DNA of 64,000 nucleotides from Amoeboaphelidium protococcarum. Its lineage: Eukaryota; Aphelidiomycota; Aphelidea. A program made the position numbers and the translations under genes. The notes beneath the pieces were generated by a model. The model saw nothing but the letters and a program-made list of their open reading frames with translations. It was not told where the DNA came from and made no database searches. The stretch is from contig JALECJ010000257.1 in NCBI GenBank assembly GCA_023515745.1, positions 1,366,687-1,430,686 on the forward strand, given 5' to 3'. This document shows, one piece after another, positions 24,054 through 36,390 of this stretch (its first letter is position 1; every line of letters starts with the position of its first letter).

Positions 24054-25569
24054 ATGGAGAGATTGATAGTGATTAGTAATAGGCTGCCAGTGTCCATGTC
24101 TAGAAATGCAGACGGCGAGTGGCAGTACAAAATGTCTAGCGGAGGTCTAGTTAGTGCATTGAGTGGGCTGAAGAAGGAAATGTCTTTTACTTGGATCGGC
24201 TGGCCTGGCGTTGAGATTCCAGAGGAAGAGCGTGAGGGTGTGCGCAAGTCTTTAATGGTATGTTTATTTCTCCGTACTCAGGTTGATTGAATTGTTAATT
24301 AACCGCTGTTTTATCGTGAATTTGTAGGAGTAATATAATTGTTTGCCAGTGTTCATCAGCGATGATGTTGCCGAGTTGTATTATAATGGGTTCAGCAATA
24401 GTATTTTATGGCCGCTGTTCCATTACTTGCCTGGTGAGATCAACTTCAATGAAGATTATTGGCTTGCGTATAATGAAGCTAACCAGCTATTTAACGAAGC
24501 GGTGGGTGAGATTATTCAGGATAATGATATTGTCTGGGTTCAGGATTATCATCTGATGCTTCTCCCTTCCCTCATTCGTGAGAGTAATCCGGGTAAGAAG
24601 ATCAAGATTGGATGGTTCTTACACACCCCGTTCCCTTCTAGCGAGATTTATCGTATCTTGCCGGTGAGAAAGGAGATTCTACTGGGTGTGTTGAAGAGTG
24701 ATCTGCTGGGCTTTCATACTTATGATTATGCACGTCATTTTCTGAGTAGCTGTACTAGAATCTTGGATCTGCCAACTGTTCCCAATGGAGTAGAGTTTGA
24801 TGGTAGACATGTGCACGTGGGCACTTACCCGATTGGTATTGATCCGGAGAAGTTTACCAATGGCCTTAAGGATTCCAAAATTATTGATAGAATCGAAAAG
24901 TTGCGCGGTAAGTTCCAGGGATTGAAGGTACTGGTCGGTGTTGATAGATTAGATTATATCAAGGGAGTGCCGTAGAAGTTGCATGCACTAGAAGTTTTTC
25001 TGCAGAATCATAAGGAGTTCTAGGATAAGGTTGTGCTGGTGCAAGTTGCCGTTCCATCTAGAACTGATGTGCCAGAGTACAAGAATCTGTCGGCTAATGT
25101 AAATGAATTGGTTGGTAGAATTAACGGTAAGTATGGTAGCATCGATTTTATGCCAATTCATTTTATGAACAAGAGTGTAAACTTTGAAGAACTGGTGGCT
25201 CTGTATACTATCGCTGATGCTTGTCTGGTGTCATCTACGCGTGACGGTATGAATTTGGTATCGTATGAGTACATTACTTGTCAGAGAGATAATCATGGCG
25301 TGCTAGTGCTTAGTGAATTTGCCGGCGCCGCTTAAAGTCTTAACGGCTCCATCATTGTCAATCCATGGAACACTGAGGAATTGGCCGAGTCTATTCACAA
25401 GGCGCTGACAATGTCTGACGAAGATAAGAAGAGAAATCACGAGAAGTTGTTCAAGTATGTGAACAAGCACACCGCCGCCTATTGGGGTCTATCCTTTGTG
25501 AATGAGCTCAAGAAGGTGTCTTCCACAATACCAACCATTACGAGAACTTTATCGAATGATAAATTATGA
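24054..25569 (+). CDS. TPS1: Trehalose-6-phosphate synthase (UDP-forming), Tps1 type
   Basis: Makes trehalose-6-phosphate from UDP-glucose and glucose-6-phosphate. Exons 24054-24257 and 24328-25569 give 481 residues, the size of fungal Tps1, with no phosphatase domain attached. Motifs are ISNRLPVS, SGGLVSALSGL, WIGWPG, VWVQDYHLMLLP, IGWFLHTPFPSSEIYR, LGFHTYDYARHF, VGVDRLDYIKGVPQKLHA, SSTRDGMNLVSYEYI and FAGAAQSLNGSIIVNPW. The Q in GVPQK is TAG and the Q in GAAQS is TAA, a direct demonstration that both codons mean glutamine in invariant positions. Confidence 0.98.
24258..24327 (+). other. Intron in TPS1
   Basis: 70 nt, GTATGTTT donor and GTGAATTTGTAG acceptor, phase 0, joining RKSLM to EQYNCLPVF. 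Confidence 0.92.
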
Positions 25570-25657
25570 AATATTTTATCGTCACCTATTTCAATTTTAA
25601 ATTTATTTTGATTATTAAGATTTTTCAGTCAATTTCAGAAGAGAATTTTGATGTAAA

Positions 25658-27178
25658 TCAAAACAATGTGGGATTATCAATTACTGCGAATCCGGCAGCA
25701 ACACCACCCTCATTAGAATCGGATGCTTTAGTGCGAAGTAAGTGACCACCTGCCTGGTTTAGATGAATTTTATTGTCAGCACCTCCTGACTTTATGAAGA
25801 TTCCGTATACTCCCAACTCGCACACAACATCACGCTCCACCAACTCTCCATCTTTCAGCAATACATTTCTGTACGGTGGCGGTTGGATCATTTGCATCAA
25901 AATGTAGCCACTGCGTTCACTCCGGGACATTTTCGCAAGTTGAGTCTTTACATCTGGGCCATAAAAATTGTTTCCGCCGCCTTCTAGCTGGGGTTTAAGA
26001 ACAAACTGCTGATCACTGCCTGCATTCAAAGCCATCTAAGCATTTCTATCACCATCTTCATCCGCATCAAGCGAGTAAATACCAGTAAAGCATCGTCGTA
26101 ACTGATCAATCTCTTTAGCTGAATGGACGCTGTTCTCATTATTATCTGCTGATTAAGAAGAAGCTAAAAATCTTTCAAGAACACCAGGCTGTGCAAGTAC
26201 TTGTTACACCTTCTTGGCACCAACCAAATGATACGCAATATTAGGACACTTGATCGCCATACTTTTTTCAATCTGGAGTCTGACATTCCACTCCTTGTCA
26301 GTGGGATAATCATGCGGTACATAACCAGCTCTATAATATACAACGGCACATTCTATACCATCCACCAACAACGCGTTAGACTTGGAGTCCACCTGACATT
26401 GCTTTATCAACTCTGAGAAAGTACGCCGCAAAACTTTAATGTGATGCACCTCCATCAGCTGATACTCAATCCAGCGCTGATCAAAGATATTCCTCTCATT
26501 TGGTTGTACCACAAACAGAACGGCAGCCTTGGAATTTTTATACAATTAATGAGCCATAGCCAGGCCAGCGGCAACAGACTCTAAAGATTAGTTGCGCGGC
26601 ATTGAAGATGCATAAATGTTCATAGTGCTCACGTCTTGATCATTAAAGTAGCCAGTGCGATGCGCCAGGTACTAGTGCAAGTCCCTGGTCAGACTGGACA
26701 ATGACGAAAATGAGGACGCTATAGTATTCAATTCCACCTGCTAAACAATAGGCGAAGAATCTGACGCGCTGCTCCAATGCAACATATAATCTGAGCGGTG
26801 AATGCCAATTCTAACAGTTTACGTGTGAGATTATACACCTTGTTAAAGATCATAACATTCTTTATAAATCTGAAACAGCTTGGCCTAAAATGGATCAGCC
26901 GCAGCTAGTTTAGAGAAGATTCCACACAAAAACTCGTGGTCCTAACTGATAACATCCACCAACTTGTTCCAAGATGGCTGCACTTCATATGCATAATCAA
27001 AGGCGGACTGTGGGAATGGAGAGGGAAATAATGCTATGGGTGCATGTTGTATACTCTTTAGATCCTTGTTCTTCATAACCAATCCATGAGACAGTGCGTA
27101 ATCCACAGCATGCTCTTTCAACTCTCTCAACTACTACTCAGTCAAAGTAGGCGGCCAATTACCATAAACTTTATTCAT
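25658..27178 (-). CDS. GSH2: Glutathione synthetase
   Basis: ATP-grasp enzyme joining gamma-glutamylcysteine and glycine, in the cytosol. One exon, 506 residues, near the usual 470-500. The N-terminus has NWPPTLTEQQLRELKEHAVDYALSHGLVM and APIALFPSPFP. The middle has VELNTIASSFSSLSSLTRDLH and NIFDQRWIEYQL. The C-terminal glycine-rich ATP loop is FVLKPQLEGGGNNFYG. The ending NEGGVAAGFAVIDNPTLF carries the A-triad region. Several TAG/TAA codons are in frame. Confidence 0.96.
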
Positions 27179-27728
27179 ACTAAATTATATATATGTTTTA
27201 ACGTAAAAAATGTAATACAAGAAAATAGATTCAAGTGTTTAATACGGAACAAAGAAGAAGGAACAGGACAATTCAGAGAGACGAGTTGAGTTTCATTGAT
27301 CACGTCAATAACACACACTCTTAATAATAAGTTCATAAGAATAAAATACAGAAAAATTCAATTCACACTAGAATTTTCTTCTGAGTGGCAGATGAAAGAA
27401 CGCGCATCAAAGCCAACCGTATCTCGAGAGTGTGATATAGTGCGGGAAGAGCTCGAAAAAGGCATTTCATCAGCAAAACAGAACTATTGAGAGTGTGGCC
27501 GTTCATCCATTCCCGTTTCTCATTCATTCGTTCATTGATTCCTGATGAAAACACGTCGTCGTCCTCGTCGTCTTCTATTGACGATCGTTGAGGCGTTTCC
27601 ATTAAAGTGTCGTCTTCATTCATTCCATTCTTCTAACTGCATTATTTTAATCGGGAAATTAGACTTTTATTTGACATTTAAATTCCCTCTTATATAGTGA
27701 ATAAAAATTTAATTATTAGCATAAAGTA
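27179..27728. other. Divergent intergenic region GSH2 / EPT1
   Basis: About 550 bp, AT-rich, with a GTC/CTC trinucleotide stretch near 27553-27575. A minus-strand open frame (27363-27623) translates this run as acidic residues. It has no homology I recognise and is not annotated as a gene. Confidence 0.4.
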
Positions 27729-29312
27729 ATGTCAAGTAGAAAAGTGTCCAAAGTTGGTCAATAGTCCAATGTTGTCCAAGATCCACTAAGTGATGAGGGA
27801 TTGGCCAATTTGAAGTTGTACAAGTACTCGAGTATGGATCTGTCGCCTATAAGTAAGAACATTCTGCAACCATACTGGTCTTGGTGTGTAAACTTGTTCC
27901 CTCTGTGGATGGCACCTAATCTGATTACCCTGCTCGGTCTGTGTTTTGTGATTGTCAATGTGATTCTAATCTGGATGTTGAACCCGGATATGGATGTGAA
28001 CAGCAGCTAGGCTCCTCGTTGGTTATGCTTCACCTCTGCCATCGGGTTATGGCTGTACTCCACGTTTGACAATGTGGATGGTAAGTAGGCGCGTAGAACT
28101 AATTCAAGTTCTCCACTGGGTGAACTGTTTGATCATGGCTGCGATGCGTTGAATTGCTCTCTGGGCGCCATATTGTAGATCTCTGCCATGGGACTTGGTC
28201 ATACGTGGACGGCTGCGTTGATTCCCGCTATGGCTGTTGCCGCGTTCTACTTTTCAACTTGGGAAGAGTTCTATACCGGCACCCTTTGTCTTGGGTACAT
28301 TAATGGTCCTACTGAGGGATTGATTATTGCTTGCGGGTTGATGTTGATGTCTGGTGTCTATGGACCTGGTTTCTGGCTTACACCTCTGGCCAAATACGTA
28401 TCTCCTGCTATGTTGGCAAAGTTTAGTTTTACCATCCCAGTGTTGAACAAGACTTTGCTCACAATGACACTGACAGATTGTCTGGCTGTTGGAATGGTTT
28501 CCCTGCTCATCTTCACCCAGATCCCATTCAGTGTGTACAATGTGTACAGGGCCATCTCGGTTAAGGGCGCTTTTACTCAATACACCACGGATCGCCATTA
28601 CACGGCAAAGAGGAGTGAGGCCAATATGCTGTTCTTTAGAGCACTGCTTCAGTTGACTCCTATATTTACCTACTTTGGATTGGCATTCGCATGGTTGAAT
28701 GGTTAAGACTCTTGGATACTATGGCGTATGGCTGGAAGTCGCGTGATTATTAATGCTGGTGGATTTGGAGGTGGCCACTTGATTGTCTTCATCCTGACTC
28801 TTGGCCTAGTGTTTGGTAGAATTGCCACCAAGATTATCCTGGCCTATGTCACCAGATCACAATTTCAGATGTTCACCTTTATGATGGCACCTCTGGCTGT
28901 TGGTGCAGCATTGGCCAACTCTAAGAAGTTGTTTGGCTAGTCAGTGTTTACTCATGAACGTGAGCTTCTGTATTTGCAATGTTATTTTCTATTTTGCCTG
29001 GTTGCCTATTTGAGATGGGCACTGATTGTGATTGATCGATTCTGTACTACTCTAGGAATCAAGTGCCTCACTATTCCGTATGCTCAAAGTTCTCCTGTGC
29101 GCGGTAGATCTAGAGCGGCAAGTAATTCCTCTCGCAGAAAGGAGTCAGTAGGTAATTCATCGCGTACGCAGGCATTATAATAGGAGAATGGTTCACTGCT
29201 GAACGATGAAACACCAAAGGCGAGCAAAAGTGGAAAGGGACGCGCTCGTAGCAGCTCAAAGACCAGAACGCCGTCGGTGGCCAGGAAATAAGTCAAAAGT
29301 AAAGCTAATTGA
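27729..29312 (+). CDS. CDP-alcohol phosphotransferase (ethanolamine/choline phosphotransferase, EPT1/CPT1)
   Basis: Last step of the Kennedy pathway: transfers phosphoethanolamine or phosphocholine to diacylglycerol in the ER/Golgi. One exon, 527 residues. The catalytic CDP-alcohol motif is [29 protein letters not shown], with all the acidic residues of DGxxARx8GxxxDxxxD. Many helices follow. The preceding conserved segment is YSSMDLSPISKNILQPYWSW ... MAPNLITLLGL. A basic Ser/Arg-rich tail (about 80 residues) extends beyond the usual 390-420 length. Head-group preference cannot be read from the sequence. Confidence 0.95.
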
Positions 29313-29696
29313 ATTCTCTGAGTCTGACTATTTGAAATCTGTGAGCTTAATAAATATTGAATCAATTCAGCAAATCTTATAGTGAATTTCTTATTTTATT
29401 GTTGCAAGCTTTAAACCACCAGGCGGCCATCTCATTATAACGGCGTCGGGATCATTAAGGTTGCCGAAAACCGTTCGCTTTGTGAAAACCTTGAAAATTG
29501 TTAAAGATCTACACCGGCTCTCCCCGCATTATTTTCATCCGTTTATTAAGGTGTAGAGAAGAATCGCGATAGTTTCTACTGTAGATTCTATTCGCTCGCA
29601 TTAATAATATACTAGCTTCTCAAACTGATAATTGGTGCTTGCATTATTCTGTTGGACAATTGATTGATTGACATATCTAGATTGTGAGAGTGAGTG
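29313..29696. other. Intergenic EPT1 / CK2 alpha
   Basis: About 385 bp between two plus-strand genes. It has AT-rich tracts and CG words (GGCGTCGGG, GAATCGCG). No coding signal. Confidence 0.4.
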
Positions 29697-30887
29697 ATGA
29701 GTACATATTAGATTGCAAAGAATATAGTGAGCGTGGCGAGAGAGTATGCCAATGTTAATTAGACATAGGCGCGGGAGTATTGGGATTATGAAAATGCTGT
29801 TATTGAGTGGGGAAGTCAAGATGATTATGAAATTGTGCGTAAGCTGGGCCGTGGAAAGTACTCGGAGGTATTTGAAGGTGTCTGCGTCAATCCGGAGATG
29901 ATTCGAAAGATTAGGTAGAATGATGACACTGCTAATAGGTAATTGCAACTGTAGAATGCTAATTTATAGCAATCTTAATAGCAGCAGCTGCAGCAGTAAG
30001 TGGAAGATACAGCTGAAATGAAATGCGTGATCAAAGTCTTGAAGCCTGTGAGGAAGAAGAAGATCAAGCGAGAAATTAAAATTCTTTAGAATATTGCTGG
30101 CGGTCCTAATGTGATCAGACTGCTGGACGTGGTGCGGGATAGATCTTCGCGGACACCATCGCTAATCTTTGAACACGTCAATAATACTGATTTCAAAGTC
30201 TTGTATCCTACACTCTCACCCGATGATATCCGATACTACATGTATGAGTTGCTTAAAGCTCTGGACTTTTGTCATTCTCGCGGCATTGTGCACCGTGACG
30301 TGAAGCCACACAATGTGATGATTGATCATGAGCGACGAGAATTGCGCCTGATCGACTGGGGTCTCGCTGACTTTTATATCCCAGGTGTACTATTCAATGT
30401 CCGAGTGGCTAGTCGATATTTTAAAGGCCCGGAATTACTTGTCGATTTCTAGTAGTATGATTACTCACTGGACATGTGGTCTCTTGGTTGTATGTTTGCA
30501 TCGATCATTTTCAAGAAGGAGCCCTTCTTTCAGGGCGATGACAATTATGATTAGCTGGTGAAGATTACTAAAGTTCTTGGTACTGAAGATTTGGTCTCTT
30601 ACGTTCGCAAGTATAGCATTAATCTCGATCCGCATTACAATAATCTTCTGGTGCGTTGTGTTCGCAAGCCATGGAATAAGTTTATCAATGCATAGAATTA
30701 ACAGTTTGCCACTGATGACGCGTTAGAGTTTCTAGATGGACTGCTAAAGTATGATCATGCAGAGAGGCACTTGGCCAAGGAGGCGATGAAGTTGAAGTAC
30801 TTTGACTCTGTACGGACGTTATGTGAACAGAGGCATCAGCATCACTCTACTCAGAATGGGAATCCATAATCGTCTTCTTAATCATGA
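29697..30887 (+). CDS. CKA1: Casein kinase II catalytic subunit alpha, with a glutamine-rich insertion
   Basis: Constitutive Ser/Thr kinase. One exon, 396 residues against about 340-390 in the family. Hallmarks are [52 protein letters not shown] (the basic CK2 cluster), [31 protein letters not shown] (the CK2-specific DWG in place of DFG), [18 protein letters not shown], and [18 protein letters not shown]. Between strands beta 2 and beta 3, just before the ATP-binding lysine region, is an insertion of about 35 residues rich in Q and N. Its glutamines use TAA, TAG, CAA and CAG. Confidence 0.96.
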
Positions 30888-31005
30888 CACTGATCATTCA
30901 TCTATAAACTTGGTTTTTAATATTGTACGATTTAGCTTTAAAATTCACAATCAAAGTGTTTTATAATCTTGATATACAAAAATCTATTTAATGAAATCAT
31001 AATGA

Positions 31006-32847
31006 TCAAGCTTGCTCAGCTTAATGTTGATGCACATCTTCATCTGCAGGTACAATCTCATCAGCATCGCCTATAGTCTATTTATTGATATCACAATTAT
31101 TTGAAAGAGCATCACTATCCATATCAGCAGATGAAGATGTAACTTCAGTAGGATGCTCTAACTGACTCATTTCAATTGTAGTGAAATGCATATCGTCTTC
31201 ATTATCATTATTAGCACCATTATTACGGTATGCACCATCAGCGTCATAACTACTGTGCAAGGAATCCTATTACGATTAAGACGACAGAGATGATGCAGTA
31301 GATATAGACTATCGACGCAGTGCACGCAGACTTGCCACAGGGAAAACATAGTTAAGAGATCGACCGAACCAATTATTAGATTAAGAATTTTGCTGATGTT
31401 ATTCATAATCCTATTATAATTGCTGTTGTTGCTATTCCACATCTGTAAGAGATCGATCACGATGCATATTCTCATCAATAGGCAATCCATTAGCATCTTG
31501 CTTATCCCCAGTATCACGGACGGCCCAAAATTCTTGAGCAATATTCAATTTACACAGTGGACATACTCCGCTCTTCTCGCATAGCCACGGCTAAAGACAA
31601 TCAGAGTGGAAGACGTGACCGCACTGGAGCACCTTCAACTCATTTCCCTCTTCAAAATCATCAATACAAATAGAGCAGTTGGTGGCCAGTCTAAGTACAC
31701 TTTATCGAATATCATCCGGTTTATGGTGGATGGTGCGCAATGACGAAGACCGCTCTAAAGCAGTTTTGGAAGACGCTGCACTTTTATAATCACCAAGATC
31801 AATTTCGCCATCTGATAATGGACGCTTAGATTACTACAATTACTACTTATACTGCTACTATTTCTATGGAATTAGCTCAGTATCTCCCGACTCTTATTTG
31901 ATATTCACATTCGAATCAACATTATCATCACCGGGTAATGGCTTATAAAAGAATATTGGTAAAGAATTGAATTCAGCCTACGTCAGCAAATGCCTCTGCC
32001 TATCCACCAGAGTCTATTCCATATTACGTTAACGCATTTAATTACGAATCCTGTAGAGATGACAATGCATTAGAATGGAAGCTACAAAACTGAGAGCAAG
32101 CAGTACAACGACCACAATAAGCGTAAACTCAATCACACCATACGGACTTGTAGGCACCACGTCCTGCGCAATGATCAATTTCACCAGACCGGGACTGAAT
32201 TCGGGATTAGCCTTGGCTGATACTTGTAGATACTGCAGAATAGTATTACCAACCTCAAAATCAACCAATACCAGAGGCACAGCTGGATTCTAAATATCAA
32301 ATCCTACACTAGCATTAGATGCTAAATACTAATCCAAATCTAGGCTATCTGAATCCTTGGTGTCATACACCAGTACAATATCCACGTCCAGAGATAGTGA
32401 TAGGTTGACCTTCTATTCCAAAGAGCATCCATCTCGCGAGAGAATTAGAGCCTGAAATTAATTTCTATCAGTAATTGTTGGTGTATTTATATTCTATGAT
32501 GACGATGGACTAGCACTGCCATTCGTCGCTGTCAATACTGAAGGTGTGACGTATGACTTGTTCACACTGCATCCAGTGGTATCGTCCAGGTATTAAAATC
32601 CGACAGCATTCACCCCCTTTTAAAAATTGAGTACATTCTCACTAATTGCCGGCTGACTACTATTATACAGAATCTTCACAGCAGGTGTCTGAAATAATCG
32701 TGGCGACAGATTCTAAGTACTCTGGTACGCATCAATTTAAATGTAATTCAAATAGTGTCGTTATTTTGCACTCATTCCCGTCAACCACGCATTAATTAGG
32801 AGTATATCCAGCAGACTAAAATTAACCAAGAGCCTAAGGAAATACAT
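31006..32847 (-). CDS. PA-TM-RING E3 ubiquitin ligase (RNF13/GRAIL-like)
   Basis: Endomembrane ubiquitin ligase, 613 residues, one exon. Layout: signal peptide (MYFLRLLVNFSLLDILLINAW); a lumenal protease-associated-like region (about 25-240) with NxS/T sites; a transmembrane helix (EFTLIVVVVLLALSFVASILMHC); a cytosolic Q-rich stretch; then the RING-H2 finger CSICIDDFEEGNELKVLQCGHVFHSDCLQPW ... CPLC. The tail is Q/N/D-rich with QQQQQLQQ runs made from mixed glutamine codons. The RING is firm. The PA domain is inferred from position and layout. Confidence 0.88.
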
Positions 32848-33256
32848 TATACTATAATAAAAATTTTTAGTACAATATTGTTAAATTTGATTAACAGAAT
32901 TACAGCAATATTATTGATGGTGAATTATAACTCCACTTATTAACAGTGAAAAAGGAAAACGCGCGTCGGAGCGAAATGGTCACAGCCGCGAAAGATTAAA
33001 GTTGATCGAGCCAATCAGCAATGTCCACTCTCTTAATTGTTAATGATCATGAGTTGTAGTGACATATCGCAAAGTGATTGATGGATGGATGGAGAATTTT
33101 GATGATATGGTATATTGATTATCACAATTACGGAAGTTAGAGTTCATAATGCGCTGTAAAGTTGACAGGTGGGTCACTGAACTCAGTAATGAAGACGCCA
33201 GAAGATTGGGGAACTCAGCTCCCTCGGACATTGAAGTTATAGCGGAAGACACAGCT
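32848..33256. other. Upstream region of the PA-TM-RING gene
   Basis: About 410 bp with a CG-rich cluster (AAAACGCGCGTCGGAGCG, then GCCGCGAAAG near 32956-32993). A TGGA repeat (ATTGATGGATGGATGGAG) lies near 33077-33096. Open frames exist on both strands, but none is convincing. Confidence 0.4.
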
Positions 33257-35450
33257 TCACTCATAATATTCATGTAATTTATGTTGATTGATCATTCCCT
33301 GTAAAAGGCCGGCTTCCTGATCACTCCCAGATGAAACCATAAAGACTTTCGACACTCTCCACTCGTTCAACATCTCCCCGCCGCTTTGCGTGAAAGCCTA
33401 CGGAGGACAGAGAATCTGGCAACCAAGTTTGAATCTTTGCACCAGATCAGCAAACCGCTTCTTTAATGACTCCTTTGGAATCCAGGTGTCATCCTTAGGG
33501 GCTGATTTTCGGTAACATGCCAGAGGGAAGACTTCTGTCCCATTTACATTCGTGAGATCTCATGATCTTTTCAATCTCCATAACAACTTCTCACTCGCGT
33601 TCCAATGCCAAATTACTATTACCAAGCTCTGTATATAACTTCAAATACTAGATATTAGTGACTTTGTGTTAACCGGCAGCCTTCAATGTGTATTACTCCA
33701 ATACATCAGATACTTACATTCAATCACTGCGCTCTGCAATCTTTCTAAAAACTAACACATTCCATTGCTTGACCGGCCATCTTATGATAATCAATATTCC
33801 TTCCCTTCTAAACACCACCTAATTAACTAGCAGCCTTGGTTTGCGTATCAAGAAAATGTAGAAATAGGTTCAGTTCACTTTAAGTATTCACAGTCTATGG
33901 AATAGAGTCGCATGCAAACTGTGAAATTAACTTGCTAGAATTCAAATCTAAACTCACTTTCGAGCTTGTTAAGGAATCGGCATCAGATAGTTAGGAGCTA
34001 TTGCTATGGAGCGCATCGATACACCGGGTATAGTATTCTTTTACGCGTCTCACCTGGTACAATAAAAAGTATTTTCTTGATCTTGAACGATTGAGCCTAA
34101 CCAGTCAAAGATTTCGTATACAGCACTCCACTCTTATTTACATTCGCGCTCAAACCTTCAATACCAGTAAATCTATCCAGATATGAAATATCGCATTTAC
34201 CGGATTTGGAGAATAATCCAACCTACGTGTATTTATCTAACGAACCATTAACCTTTTGAACTATGGTTGGAAAAGACTATAAACAGATGATAAATATATT
34301 ACTATTAAGTAGTGTCGCTGTCTAAACTTAAGTGGTGATCTGCGGACCAGCGAGCGATCAACCTAAAACTAGGCTGTACAGACATGACGCAGCACCCATT
34401 GACCTGAGGATGTTCTTTGCGCAAGTTTAGACGGTGCCACACTAGACAAATCTTTAAACCTATGCGCATTCATTTTCCTAAGAACTGGCAGCTTTGGGTG
34501 GGGCGACATGATGAACTTGAGATTAACGCGAAGTACTAACTACCAATATCGCCAACACAATCATCTCAGTACCACGCCTCTATTATTTCTAATTTCTAAT
34601 ATTTTAATCAACCTACTCTATATTTGCCCCCAATATTCTCTGCAATCAGATTCTTGGCCAGATTCAAATCACTCCAGTCCGATAGATATAGAGAGAGCAT
34701 ATTGGAGTCTGTCCTTCTCAATACCTTCTTGATGATGAAGTTCACAGGCCTACTATATTGTTGAGATTTTTCTACATAACCACAGCAGACTTTTCTTTAG
34801 CCACCACAGAGGAATCTTACACAGCTGTGTCCGGAATGGGAGTTGAAAAAATTAATCGCAGTGATTAGTTGTAGACTTAGGCTATTTAATTAATCGAATG
34901 TGTCTGTGCTCCTATTGATACGTACTCATCCCTTCAATGCAACCATATTTTTTATTGCAATGTGGATAGTGCACCAAACGTGACAAACGCAGTTGATCCA
35001 CTATCACACACCCATGAATTTGAGTCAGCTTCAATATCCAACGCTGCAGCACATGATATAATCTTGGCCATCACTGCAGTAATCTTGGATCTTTACTTGG
35101 AGCGATGCGGATTCTCTTTCTGCCAACCAACATCCTTTACGATATAGATCTCTCCACTTCTTCACCTCCTTCTCCAGGTATTCATAGTGATCCTCCAGTG
35201 CCTTACAAATTACTCTGAGTCTCTCAAGTTCATCATCAGAATCTTGCTCACGAGGTCTTTTTTGCACTGGAGGTGGTGGAGGATTTCTACCAACCTGGCT
35301 ATGAACCTTGTAAATATACCGATTTAGGTGACTAAATTCGCCCAATTATTAGGATTAATCGTGTGTTTAAATGGCGATAGTGTTACGTTTGATAATCCTC
35401 CTCTTCCAACACCCAAATTAATTCTCGCATTCATTGAGTTTACTTTGCGT
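33257..35450 (-). other. Unresolved coding-like region, minus strand
   Basis: I could not build a gene here. Coding-like pieces alternate between minus-strand frames. One at about 35031-35400 contains PPPPPVQKRPREQDSDDELERL and a coiled-coil-like KALEDHYEYLEKEVKKWRDLYRKG. Another at about 34400-34640 contains SDLNLAKNLIAENIGG and, across a plausible 78-nt intron (GTAGGT...TTGGTAG), RVNLKFIMSPHPKLPVLRKMN. A third ends at 33257 with KESLKKRFADLVQRFKLG. In-frame TGAs interrupt any single frame. It may be a many-intron gene, two genes, or a decayed one. No family recognised. Confidence 0.35.
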
Positions 35451-36390
35451 GAAACTTAATTTAGCATCCTTATCCTAAAGGCCTTTTACGCTGCATCTGC
35501 ACAGACTGATATGTTCTTGTTATCAAATCTTAATTTGCCCGACCGAAAGTAACAATACAAAGCGTGTTATGTTCCTTTGAATATACTCAATAACTTGGCC
35601 AGCTGTTTGTTCAGCGTACTCGTTTTTCATAGATGACAAGCTTGATAGCTAGAGAGATGGTTTTGTTAGGCTTTAATGAGATAAATTTCATGACGCGAGC
35701 GACTTGTCTAAACAGGCTGGTTACGCGCTGAGAGGATAGAACGAGAAAGAGAGAAAAGGGGAAATAGCGTCCACAAAACGATGTAAAACTGTAGATTCAG
35801 GGCGGAAGATTCAAAGCGGAAGAGTCCCTGAAGGAGTTGATGTCATTTCATTTGAGTTGAGTCTGATCTTGCGCCACGATGTATGATTGACATGATGCCA
35901 TTCCACCTTCATACCTCTCGATATATAGACAGAATTTCAGGTATTAGAAAGACTAAAATGGCTTTATAAAACGTTGAGTTGAACAGTCAAACAAAGTCTA
36001 TTCGTTCATAATTTCAATGTTTAAACTCGCGTCGCGTCTCATTTGCGATAATCCAGGAGGTGTATTAAGTGAAGATGGCAAAGCACTTACTACGACGTTA
36101 TGACCCCAGGATTACTTTTAACACGAAAGCAGCACTGAACCATCAAGCCCATGGGTAGTGCCACCTTCGATGCTGATACATATTGTTTATTAAAGGGACG
36201 CGTGGCCACTTTCAACCGTTTCACGAAAGCATGAAATTCCCAAAAAATAAATTCGCACATTCTTTCGCGAGAATGGAAACAGATGAGAAACATTCAATAA
36301 TGCTGTAAAAATTGGATTTAAAGTTGAAATTTGATACAGTAACACAATTAAAAGTTTAATATCATCAAGGTATCAAGAATTCAAAAAATA
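35451..36390. other. Long stretch without a confident gene
   Basis: About 940 bp. Short open frames occur on both strands (for example plus 36031-36115, MFKLASRLICDNPGG...). None has homology I recognise or a clear start/stop logic. T-rich sequence lies just downstream of the tRNA-Ile gene (36384-36390 read on the minus strand). Confidence 0.4.

Noticed and set aside
27363-27623. Minus-strand frame MNEDDTLMETPQRSSIEDDEDDD as a gene
   Set aside because: The acidic run comes from a GTC/CTC repeat in a divergent promoter; no homology and no clear end.
33257-33900. Local reassignment of UGA to tryptophan
   Set aside because: A protein-like reading appears if TGA is ignored, but every well-defined gene, including neighbours on both sides, ends in TGA.
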